Shown: in pieces, positions 47,123 to 58,468 of the stretch
Numbering within the stretch: the first letter of the stretch is position 1
How the letters are laid out: every line of letters begins with the position of its first letter
Assembly: GCA_935421135.1 (NCBI GenBank)
Contig: OW285192.1
Location: forward strand, 9,445,501-9,509,500
DNA: 64,000 nt
Source of the DNA: Bugulina stolonifera
Lineage: Eukaryota; Bryozoa; Gymnolaemata; Cheilostomatida; Bugulidae
Direction of reading: 5' to 3'
Translations under genes and position numbers: made by a program
The notes under the pieces: model-generated
What the model saw: the letters and a program-made list of their open reading frames with translations, nothing else
Told to the model about the DNA's origin: nothing
Databases searched by the model: none

Positions 47123-50100
47123 CTAGTGGTGTGTGATATATGTTATGACTATCAGACCTCTTGGGTTCCATATGTCCAGCTTCTCCAGGGCTAGATTGTT
47201 TTCCTCCTTGAGTCCAGCTTCAACATCCCACTCACTGGATCCAAGGAACTGAGACCCACCACTGGATAACGTAGTGCCTTCCTTCTGAACCTGAATATAA
47301 CAAATAAAATGGATGTTCAAAAGGACATTATCAGTAACATATCATGGGTACGGCAGTGAAAGGGTAAAAACTACACACAATAAGCATGTTACAATTCCTC
47401 TTCTATGTGTATATTGGGTTTTTAACAACTATTTAACAGATGTACATGTACATTTTGTATACTGTTACTAACATGAAGTTAGTGGTGACTGCCTACATGT
47501 ACATGTATTCCACTCAAGTAAATGCTGCATACATATACACTAGCAGTATAAATTGTACGTGTATTACACACACACATGCTTGACACGCCGAGTTGAAGGG
47601 GTAATAGGCAACTTCCCGTAGTTTATGAAAACGCGTCAAATATAAAACTTGGAAAAAATTATTTTAATAAACACAAAGTAAAATTTGAAATTTTTCTCAA
47701 ACTGACACGCATTTCCATTTGTATACAAGAAGTACATATGAGATGGGTTAGCAGGTCGATTATATTATGAATAAAACTATCTACAAGTGAAAATATTAAT
47801 CAAATAGCGCAAACAATATACATATTATACAATACAGAAGAATCAGTGTTTCACTATTCTCTACCAATATTATGTACCAATCATACCTCTAAAACTTTAG
47901 TCCAAGGCATGCTCTTTAACAAATATGCGAGAAGTGATACTATATACAAATGTATAATTATACGCAGAGTAACCACACCACGTCACAATTGCTGCAGCAT
48001 GACGTAATGATATCGGGAACCGTAACTATCAGTTACACAGAATACGCTGACTTAACTTTAACAATTAGCAAACCTCAACTAGTAACTCATTGTGTCAACG
48101 CAAAAGACAGGAAACATGTGCGATTCTATTGGATATATCGCTGGTAAAGGAATACTGCATCAAGTATTAACCTGGTATATCTACTTATTGTGAAACAACA
48201 CCCAATCAATAAAATCTGTTTAATTGAAGGAATTACGAATCAAAATCAATAGCCCTTTATTAAGTAAAACAAAGCATGCTATGTCATGCTAGGATACCAG
48301 CGTAATGAGCTCTCCATTACATGTTTGAATAACGGTTCATATGATGACTAATATTGTCAGATTTAAATATTTTAACTTTACTTAGTCTGGCATTAATCTT
48401 ATGTCATACAAGCCATTTTGTTGGGTAATAACTACAATATTATCATTGATTACAGTCATGTAGATGATAGCCGATCCGTACTCGGGTTGATTAAGGCCAA
48501 GAACACAGGTTAAATTATGCTATGGGCTCTTGAATATATACGACTCCATTTATAAATTTTTTGCGAACTTTTCTACTGGCTTCTGAATACTGAATGCGCA
48601 CAACATTGTTATAGCGCTAACATAGGATACTAATACAACTAGACACATTGTTTGACTTGTACGCACAAATACATATACATATATGAGCCGCTGAGTGTAA
48701 CATGTATCACGAGTATATTCCTGTACCTTCATTAACTCATCTTGAGTTTCTTGACGCTGCCCAAAGCCATCAGCCCATGCATTGTTTTCATTGGTTCGTT
48801 CAGCTCTAGACTTGACGGCTACCGAATGTGAATATTCTGAATCGGTGTCCGACTCTGACATATCGTTCAGACTGTCTGGAGTGTCTAAAACATTTCCCAA
48901 AAATGCAACTATTGTAGGGCCTATATGAATTAACCAGCAAGAGGAAACAACCCCAGACTAATTGTAGGGTGGATATTACAAGCAGATAAAAGCTCACTAT
49001 TAGCTTTGATAATACTGTTTCTTCGTGTGATACCTAAATGCCATTTCCATGGCCAATTTGATTTGGGGGATATCAAAAATTATCTCACAACCCGTAACAA
49101 TAAAATAGCATCCTAGGGTCGAGTGACTGTCTAAAATTATTTAAATCTTCTAGAATATTCAACTAGAACTACCAGATTTTATCAAAACTTATTACATCAG
49201 CATCTGTGTTGTTATTCTTAATTTGGGTTTAGAAACAGATAACAAGCAACAAGGTGATGCTTACCCCTATTTTAAAATAAATTTGATCTCTATTTGTACA
49301 CAAAGTTCACAAAAGTGTTACCGCACCTGTGATCTAATCAACCGAAGACAAGTATATATTGGCATTATCTTAATTGCAGGTAAATAATAAGCATAACATT
49401 CAATATGGTATTCTGTACAACAACTTACGAGTGTTCCTAAGACATTTAAGTAGAGAGTGGAGGTATGCTTACCCATCCTAGACTCTGGTACTCCAGGGGA
49501 GTAAGGTTCAGAGGCTACATACTCTTCAATTTCATCATCATCTTTACCTAGCCATATCATCACACCCTTGTGTAGAGTTACACATATGTACACAAAGTTC
49601 TTGAAGAAGAAGAAAACTCCCATTGAGCTGAATACCTAGGGAAAAAGTAGACTTGATGTAATAGTGAATGCGCTACTTGATGTAATGATGCATGTGCTAC
49701 TTGACGTCATAGCACGTAATATATGATATATATAATATGTGCACGACTCGTCTTATTACAAGGTCTCAAAAGATGACTTTGCTCCTAGGAAATAATAAAA
49801 CAGAATAATTGTATTTTATAATTTGTATGCAGGAGTGGAATATTTAATACTTTGCTGATTGTGGTTATTGAAAGTTTTCACTACAGCTATGGGCTAGTAT
49901 AAGTAGCTTCTAACCTGGTATTTGGTCATTAGAAATAACCTCATGGCTAAATATGGTGCATCACACGTTATTAATATAGCTAGGGACGCCCACAGATCCG
50001 TCTCTATGACGATATGGAAATCAGAGGCTTTCTCCTCGGCAGTGGCAAGTGTATCTACACAGAACTGCGCAATGCCGACACTGAACAGTATGAGCAAGAT

Positions 50101-53100
50101 GCTAATGACGTATCCATTTCCTCTAACCGTTGGAAATCTTGAGTAGCTTATCATATCCAATGCATCAGCTCCGTTACCTATGTAATGGAGTATAAAATAT
50201 TGAATAAACAATTGCTGGTTTATATATACAAGTGTACATGTATGTTTAGCAATTATTATTATTATTATTATTGAGTTTATTGCTTATCAATAACAACAAT
50301 AAGTTATAGTAAAAGCGTAGCAAGTATAAAATTACACAAAAGGGAAGCCAGATAGTCCGAGACTAGAGTCGAGGCAATCCCTGCTCAAGTGTACCGGTGC
50401 CGAGGGGAAGCACCCACCACGCCCCCAGACACCCCACAGTGCTCACACCCCCGCCCCCCAGAGACCTGGGAGGAAGGTCAAGGATGTCCAAGGCATAGCT
50501 AGAAACAAGCTCAATACCGGCATAGTACACCGATCTCCTCCCCCTGTTAGTTTTAGTTTTTGGCAGTTTCAAAAGTTTACTTTTATTTCTAGTATTAAAG
50601 TTATGGGTTATTACTAGAGAATTTAAAAGCTTTTCATCTGTCTTAAAGATATTGTAAGTGAAAATTATAAGACGGTATTTGAATAGCATCTTTATCGGCA
50701 TTATTTTGGATTCAAGAAACTTGGTTGACACCGATGAAAAAGGTTTTTGTTTAAAGATCACCCTCAAAGCTTTTTTTTGACACACCAGGATTTGAGAAAT
50801 TGTCCCCTCACAGGCATGTCCCCAAAACTCCAAACCATATAAAAGGTGGGGATATATAAAAGTGTAGTAAATGTTTATCAGGGTTTTCTGGTCAAGGTAT
50901 TTTGATAAATGTCTAAGCATCATGACCAAGAAATTGACTTTTTGGGCAACAGTCTCAATATGAGAGCGAAAGGTTAAATGTTCATCCAATTGGATTCCTA
51001 AGAATTTGCACTGATTAGAAGTTGCTATATTTTGAAGTTTGAAGGTTTCGTAGTGAACTTTTTTCTGATGGTTCTTAAAAATTATCTGGTAGGTCTTATC
51101 AAAATTAATAAGTAATTTATTTGCAATACACCAATCTTCAATTTTGCGAAGTTCAGATTCTGTGATGTTTTTATTAGAACTGATCAGATTGGTGTCATCT
51201 GCAAAGAGTACATATTGGAAATTATCGGAGGCACCTAGTAGATCATTTATATAAATTAAAAACAATAAAGGACCTAGGACGGAACCTTGTGGTACCCCAG
51301 TTGTTATTTTTCTCAGCTCTGAGCTAGAATCGCCGATTTTGACAAATTGATATCTGTTAGTGAGATAAGATTGTATTAGTTTAATGGCTGAGAATGAAAA
51401 GTTATAAAATTTCAGTTTTTCAATAAGAATTCCGTGGTTAATAGTATCAAAAGCTTTGCTAAAATCTAAAAATATGGTTTGTGATACATGGCTATTATCT
51501 AGTTTATTGTAAATGGTCTCTAAAAGGCAATTTATGGCTTGTGTTGTGTTTCTTCTCGGTCTAAAGCCATACTGGGAATCTGTTAAAAGTTCATTGTTTT
51601 CAAGATGCGTTAAAATTTGTTTAGCTATAATTTTTTCGACAATTTTGGACACAATACTCAAGACAGAAATTGGGCGGTAATTTGATGGGTCTGTTGTTAG
51701 ACCTTTCTTAAAAATCGGAGTAATTTTTGCAGGCGTCTTAGACGCTATGATATATATATATATAAGTTTGGCAGAAAGGTCTGAATGCAATGTTATATTC
51801 CCTATAATAATATTATTTTTTGCATGTACATGAAGAAAAAAAGTTTGCTATACATGTAACTGTGGTGAGCCAGGGAGTTGAATAATAATTAATACACGGG
51901 AAACTTGTGTAGTAGATGTTATGAAACTTTGGACAAATTTATCATCTGCTACAGCAGGTACTAACAGTTACTATATACGTGCTAAAAACGTGTATCTATT
52001 GAGGTTGGGGTTTGGGATAAGAGCGGACAACTTGCAAAAGACGACAACTCTCATTTAGTGGAGATTCAACAACAATTCACTACATTAGAACATAAACCAA
52101 GTCTGTTGTTACATAGTTAGTGTAAACTTATGCCTCGTAACAGGGGTACTAGGAACTATGGAGGCCCAGGGAATTCCAGCCCACCAGGCACCTTGTCACC
52201 ATGCATGTATATATTTGTATTATCGAATAGTATTATTGTGCATTATGTATCAATACAATTAACTCACTGCATTACTGTTGTCTATGTACATGTATATCTA
52301 CTGTGATATCACAAGGCATTCAGAGTACTGGACTGTATTATATGACGTATGTGAAGTACATCTTTATATACTCACATGCGATAACTAAGAAAAAGTGTGT
52401 GCGACCCATGGATTTGAGGAATAGATTGATTTTATCATTCTCTGGATGATAGAAGTGTACTCCTTTGGGTAGGAAATATCGACCAATCAGGAGCATGATA
52501 ACAAATAGCTGTTCAGCAGCGCCATTGCAATGTCCACACGAGCAAAAGTCCAGCTAAAACCAAGATATGATCACATATTAGTTTACAGAGAGAATAGGTT
52601 ACTTTTATATGGGTGCACAGGTACTAGATGTTACTCAATTCTTTTATAGTTGCTAAAACTACCGCCTAAAACCCGACTGCTTCAAGGTGCAGTAGTATTC
52701 AGCCTACTTAAACTTGTTAGACTTAATCTGTTACTTCTACTTTTCGGGTTGGCAGTTTTTATTTCTGTTTCCTTTTGCCACCAAAATGAGGGCATTTTAA
52801 ATTTAATCTTTCATCATTCAGTGACATCTGGGGTAGGTTGATAAATATTCACCTTTACAAACAAAAAGTAGTTTTGATGCCGGAGAGTCTTTGGTTTGGA
52901 TGCCAAAGACACAAGTTCTAAGACTAGCTCCATAAAAAACTTGGTAGGGTAGGCTACATGTACATTTTGTAAATGTAATTGAACGCAGAGACTGATGAAG
53001 GGAGACGCTGACTACAAATGCATTGTAGAATCATGTTACCTAACCATGCTAATACTATCAATGCATGAAGAAGGAATAAGCATGGATTCATTTAAGTACG

Positions 53101-54192
53101 TGCACGTGTATATATACATGTACATACATGTGTAACAGATAACATCAACGTGGAGGTATAGTGCATGTGCACCCGTTATTATTATACATGTACATGTAAT
53201 TCTATTTCAACAATGAAAAGTAATACAGCTATATACTGTCTCTACTCACCCAATCAGATGCGACTGTTAGGTCTAGCCTCTTCAGCTCTTCCGTTGCAGT
53301 GTAGTTGGAACAGATATACAAACCCTGGGAGTTATAGCTTAGACTCCTTATCTGCAGGAACCAAACAACAGCTAAACAGTTGGCTGAGAACAATATCGAC
53401 GCCGGATTCACCCTGCAAGTGTAATTATTGTTATGTTATATATTTATGCACATTATACGTGTACATATGTAGGTATTATATTTACAATGATGAGTATGGG
53501 GTTTGAGATAAGTGCGCCAATAAAATGTACTTTTCGAAGGATGTTTCAAATACATGTACATGTAGATGAGCTACATACTCGTGCAAAAGCAGTCAGCGTG
53601 AGATATGAACCATCATCACTGGTCAATGTATATAATATAGTTCTACATGTTGAGTCGCCTCTGCTCTATCATTTGGTAGATAAACCATTTTCCAGAACTA
53701 AATTTACATGTAATGATAATACACTAATGATGACAGAGATGTCCAATATATACATCATGTCTTACCAAAAATTAGGACCACAGTATGTACTAGGCCATGT
53801 CCATGTATATAGACTGTGTACAAATACAGCGTAGACCTATTAACAATACTCTGCATGTATTACTTCAAACTTTGTGGCACAAAAATGCTAATTTTACAAT
53901 TTATATCTTTGTGTCACTTCACATCAAAACCTGTATGATTAAGGTTCCATGGGAAAGTCCGCCTATTGTACAGTATGTTGGAAGCAGTATCTTACCATCT
54001 CCAGTCGAAACCTTGCGTCATCTTGTTAGTTATCAGCCCCTCTATCAAGATCACGACTATTCCACCTCCAAATACCCAAGAGCCACTTAGTTTGATTCCA
54101 CCTTCGTACATGATTACCACCAATAAGGTGAGTAGTGCTATGCATATTGAATATAGAACTCTAACAGCGGCACCCCTAAACACCCGACCCAT
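47123..54192 (-). CDS. TMEM26: TMEM26-like multi-pass membrane protein
   Basis: Seven exons in phase on the - strand: 54192-53996, 53412-53250, 52553-52376, 50177-49915, 49635-49473, 48884-48727 and 47290-47123 (TAG), 429 residues. Matches to the TMEM26 family as I know it are GFDWRW then a Leu-rich helix near the start, QLFVIMLLIGRYFLPKG, the ADALDM segment, DLWASLAILITCDAPYLAMRL and VFFFFKNFVYICVTLH. About eight hydrophobic segments are visible; the tail after WLGKDDDE is hydrophilic and acidic. The family is a membrane-protein family of largely unknown function; human TMEM26 has about 368 residues. The start is the ATG at 54190-54192, giving MGRVFRGAAVRV before the first helix. A LINE lies in the intron between exons 3 and 4. 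The last exon may instead splice on to the charged-tail exons. Confidence 0.8.
50252..51800 (-). mobile_element. 5'-truncated non-LTR retrotransposon (LINE) with reverse transcriptase
   Basis: The - strand ORF 50363-51790 (475 codons) is a reverse transcriptase of the non-LTR type: SNYRPISVLSIVSKI, YGFRPRRNTTQAI, FLDFSKAFD (residues 107-115), GVPQGSVLGP (165-174) and FADD (196-199), followed by a thumb region with KFLGIQLDEHL. The endonuclease is missing, and the first ~16 residues read through an (AT)n stretch, so homology starts only at about residue 17: a 5' truncation typical of LINEs. The 3' end carries a short (AAT)n tail near 50252-50282. The frame is open through the catalytic motifs, so the insertion is fairly young. 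It lies in an intron of the TMEM26-like gene in the same orientation. The Jockey/CR1/Rex side of the LINE tree is likely. Confidence 0.9.
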
Positions 54193-55285
54193 TATGTTAG
54201 GTCTTTAGGCTATCTACGAATCTACAAAAGTAAAAGTAAAACTTTTGAAGCATCATGCGTATAATGCAACTATTTGCAATGCCTTGTAACTACATCACAG
54301 GTACATGTACATGCACATGAAATGACATGCTGTGACAGTACTGTCTTGCAAATTCAGATACTAATAACGTTACTAGTGTCGACTGTTTACTCACATAAAT
54401 GTTCTCTTTCCTAGGATAATTCTAAACTGTTTTCGTCATCAAAAAGTAAAACATTTCACAGCCACCATAAGTCACCACCCTAGTCTAAAATATGTGCTAC
54501 ATAATGTAATACCAGGAGAGGAAAATCTATATGAAGATGTTTTTTATTGTGGCAACGTTGATCAATACCTGTTGTATTTGGGTTTAATCAATAATAAGAA
54601 CAAATAATATAAAATATCTGGACAATGCAATGTAAGATCTCTTTTGGCACTTCAATATTTACATGTCAATGAAACGGCTATTGTAATAATAAGTAGACAA
54701 TTGGACGTTGTTGAAGTATGTCAAATAAAGTACGTCAGAGAGTTGTACCTGGAAGTTGTCTTACCATTTATAAACCAATTTGGAATACAGTGCTATATTA
54801 TTATAAACTCTAGAATTCAAAGTTGTCTTCATTACACTTTGAAAAGGAATAATTATCTGGGTGGTACAATGCACTATGTGCAAAAACTACCATTTCAACT
54901 TACAATTATTATTCCAGCAAGATATCCACAAGCATTGTATTGGGAGTTATCATACTTCTATTAACAAGTGTATTGGGAGTTATCATACTTGTATTATCAT
55001 TCTTATGATAATAACCAATAACAGTATAACTTAATTACAAGGGAGTATTGCAGGAATAGAAATGTAAAAATGTTGCTTATACATGACCATAAGCTACAAA
55101 GAGAGAAATTTACATGAATGAATGAAATTCCATTTCTGTTACAAATGAACTACAGGATGTAACCTCTGGAAAATCAATCAAAATCAGCACCATACACGTA
55201 ATATGCCAAGACAGGTTACTCATGCCTCTATAATTATGGTACTGTTGCATCTAATAGTACATAGTTGGAAATTTGTCGAAGTTTA
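54193..55285. other. Intergenic region between COMMD2 and the TMEM26-like gene
   Basis: Both flanking genes run leftwards, so this holds the COMMD2 3' UTR and the TMEM26-like promoter. It includes a ~33-bp tandem duplication (TGTATTGGGAGTTATCATAC twice, about 54936-54995) and a perfect 9+9 palindrome TATTATCAT/ATGATAATA near 54995. No ORF is convincing. Confidence 0.5.
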
Positions 55286-57162
55286 TTATTTGATATTCCT
55301 CAATATCCTTCTAGTATATTGAGACTTGCTTTCTTGTAGAGCTTCGTCTAAACTGTTGGTAAGGTTGATGAGGTTGGGAATGTCGCACTGTAACAGTTGT
55401 GAGTCAGTCGTATCACCTTGTGTCGTGTGCAGTCTGAACAGTAGGTTAGGTACGACCTGTCCTTGAACACTCCGACTAGCCAACTAAATAGTATGTAGAA
55501 GTATAAGGTATTGGACAATGGTCTGCTTTTATGGAGCTTCATCACAAAGTTGAAGTTGTCATCCTTACTTGAATTGAATGGCTAGAGATTGAAGTAACAG
55601 CGTGGATTTCTAACACTAAAGTATGTCACATGTGATTGTTAGTTTAAAAATTGAGCCAGTTATCTTCATGCCTATCAATTTATGATTACTTTACTGGCAA
55701 GTGGAGGTGAGGGAATGACAACTCCTACCGGAAAACAATCTAATGGAATCCAAACCAGCGTGTACATGTACATGTTAATGTTTCAGATATTATCCTACTA
55801 TGGAAACGAAAATTATCAGCTTATATTTTGGACCAATGTGCTGTTACTATCCCAAGGCAGTTGAACCAGAATTCCAATAATATAGACAACCCTGCAAGGT
55901 AACTCTAAAGCAGAAATGTTTAATGGTACAGGGATACATCCATATGCTCCTTTGTTAACCACCCCAACGCCCTACTCTAGAAGCAATATAGCATTAGCTT
56001 GATGCATGTAGCCATACCAAATATAAAAGAGCTCTGTCCTGTTGCCAAGGAGCATACCAACTTGATGGCCTTAATTTGCCTATCGCTTCCCCATTGGTCA
56101 AATATCAATCAACTGAAACTTAGTGCTAACTCAGTGTGGCCGTAAAACCTCAATAAAATGTCTATCAATTTAATAAATATACTGTATGTTCATTGGTCAA
56201 AGCATGAACCTAGTAACCTCCTTCATAATCATAAGGTTAAGCTACTAACATCTACATGCAGGTTTATATTTTCCCCTTCGTTACCTTTGGGAAAACCATA
56301 TAACTACACTATACCTTAACATTTAGCCTCCATTCCAAGTCACGGTATTGAACAGGATGTAGACTAAGTTCTTCTAGTATCAGCCTAATCTCAGCCCTGT
56401 TCTCCAAGTAAGCACTGAGCAGTGATTTACATATATCTTCAGTTAGCCCAAGGGTCATCACAGAATCATGAAAGTCAACTTCACTGATCTGAAAGTCAAA
56501 TGAAACACAGATTAATCCACTTAGTAAAATTTCAAGTGATTTGGAGTTGTCCTCTCATTTCAAACTCCACCAAAAGCCTGGTCTGTAATAACTATCCAAG
56601 ATGAACAACTTGCACACAGAATTTCCATGTAAAGCCCTGTTATAATACAAAAAGACAAGATTACCAATAGCTTCGAGCTCTCAGCAAACAAATACATTAA
56701 TCCCTCTATGAGTTTTTCCACCGCATCATATTCTACATTTAACTTTCCTAAAACAACAAAAAAATATACAATACCAATATGACCTAAGTCGGTTAGTATA
56801 AATATGTAAGCTGTGCCACAATAAAAACAATGATGTCTTATTAAAAACACTCAGCAGCAGGTTCATTAGTCGAATGGAACCTACTTTATATTACCAAGTT
56901 CACAAGAAACCAATAAAAACTTTACAATATAAGTTAGCCCAATTAACATATGTGCATATTTACATTATACATGGCGTTAAATATCTATATTGTGCAGTAA
57001 ATTACATCCAATATACATATATCCATTGCAAATGTGAGTATTATTATATCTAAATGACATCTAATAGATCTGAAATATGCTCACCAGCCGCATCACTTAG
57101 TAATGTGGTATCAATTCCTGTCTTTATAAATTCTACAGAATAGTTGACAAACTCCCCCAGCA
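55286..57162 (-). CDS. COMMD2: COMM domain-containing protein 2, missing first exon
   Basis: Four exons on the - strand join in phase: 57162-57085, 56747-56665, 56488-56315 and 55483-55286 (TAA), giving 176 residues. The all-helical N-terminal domain (EFVNYSVEFIKTG, KLNVEYDAVEKLIEGL, LFAESSKLL, then SEVDFHDSVMTLGL) precedes the COMM domain (YRDLEWRLNVK, LASRSVQGQV, the C-terminal amphipathic helix and the end RRILRNIK). Order and residue pattern match COMMD2, and the human protein of 199 residues predicts a missing first exon of about 23 codons. That exon must end in phase 1 and lies right of 57162; I could not find it, and a hAT-type element lies in the candidate intron. COMMD proteins form the Commander complex with CCDC22/CCDC93, acting in endosomal recycling and NF-kB control. 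Confidence 0.88.
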
Positions 57163-57591
57163 CTACAAAATAGATACAAATGTATGTGCATTTATTGATT
57201 TACGTATAAGAGGTGAACCTACTTCCATGTATGATAACTTTGACATCTTAGGCCTGCTATGGGACCCATAGTGTTCCACAAAGAAGTGTGAAAAGTATCA
57301 GGATCTATGCAGGTAATTAGGTATATCATGGGAGGTGAAATGTGTGCTGGTATATGTTTTTAGGGGCCCTTACAAATTCACCTACAAGGCTGACAGCATA
57401 TCCCAATATTCTAGACATTAATCTCTCTGTTGAAACAATACAGAAACGTGCTACTTTAGAATCTGCAAGAATTATACATGTACTTAGTGTTGGAAAAGAG
57501 ATGAATCGGGTGTGCACAAATGTGAAAGACTGCCTGCTTCCACTCTGAAACCTTGCAATCATCAGCGAACACAAAAAATGATAATATTTTA

Positions 57592-58460
57592 CAGGGCCGT
57601 AGTGCCCTATACGGCCGTGCGGCCTGGCCATCTCAACTTTTGGCATTGCAAAGTCGAAATGTAGTCAATTTAATATCATGGTCAGATCAGTGCTTAAAGT
57701 TTCTTCCACTTCCCTATTCGTGGGGTTTAAAAAATATGTAAGGATATGGTGATAATAAGTGTGCTAAACATTTTTATATCAGGAAATTCTAAATACTACC
57801 GTACTTAACTACAATTATGTAACATTTTAGATATTGAATAACTGTCAGGGGAGATAAATCTAAATTTCAAGACTATTTCAGTATGCAGTATAAGAAGTAT
57901 ACACAGTCCATGTACTGGGTGTGTTAAAAATATAAACCTTGAAAATCTAAACAATTATGCTATTTTTCAATTGAACAAACTTTTTTGGATTTAGCTATCT
58001 GTCTGCCCTACATTGTTGTCCATATATTTACTTAGGCATTCAATCTTATAGGGAGAAATAAGAAATATCTCTATGGTAGAAAAGAAACACATGCTTTCAG
58101 CTGCTTTTTGTAGATTCGCTAGCTCTACTTCATTTCATTGCATGTTTTTCATCATTGTAAAGAAGTAAAGTATTTGTAAATGTCGTTAGAGTTGAATGAT
58201 TTATGTTCAGTCATAATTGTGAACAGATACAATGTATACATGTACATGTATGTATATATATGTATGAGGCTGGGTTATATTTAATGTGATTACACAGGTA
58301 TATTTCATAAGCCTGAACTGCTTCAAATTTGCTCTATTTTTCTGAAAAACACTCTCAGGGCGTCAGCGGCCGGGGCGCTGCTCTGGACCCTGGACCCTGG
58401 ACCCTCGGCCTACTCTAATATTTTGGCTCCACCAACATTTCTTAGGGCGCTACGGCCCTG
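57592..58460. mobile_element. Non-autonomous hAT-type DNA transposon with 8-bp target duplication
   Basis: CAGGGCCGTAGTGCCCTA at 57592 is matched by the inverted TAGGGCGCTACGGCCCTG ending at 58460, with one mismatch in 18. The 8-mer ATATTTTA stands on both sides (57584-57591 and 58461-58468). The 869-bp interior has no ORF. A subterminal run of CTGGACC repeats lies near 58383-58405. It probably lies in the first intron or promoter of COMMD2. Confidence 0.85.
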
Positions 58461-58468
58461 ATATTTTA

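Noticed and set aside
57326..57646. 106-codon - strand ORF next to COMMD2
   Set aside because: It spans the border of the hAT-type element and its composition is not protein-like; it does not match the expected COMMD2 N-terminus.
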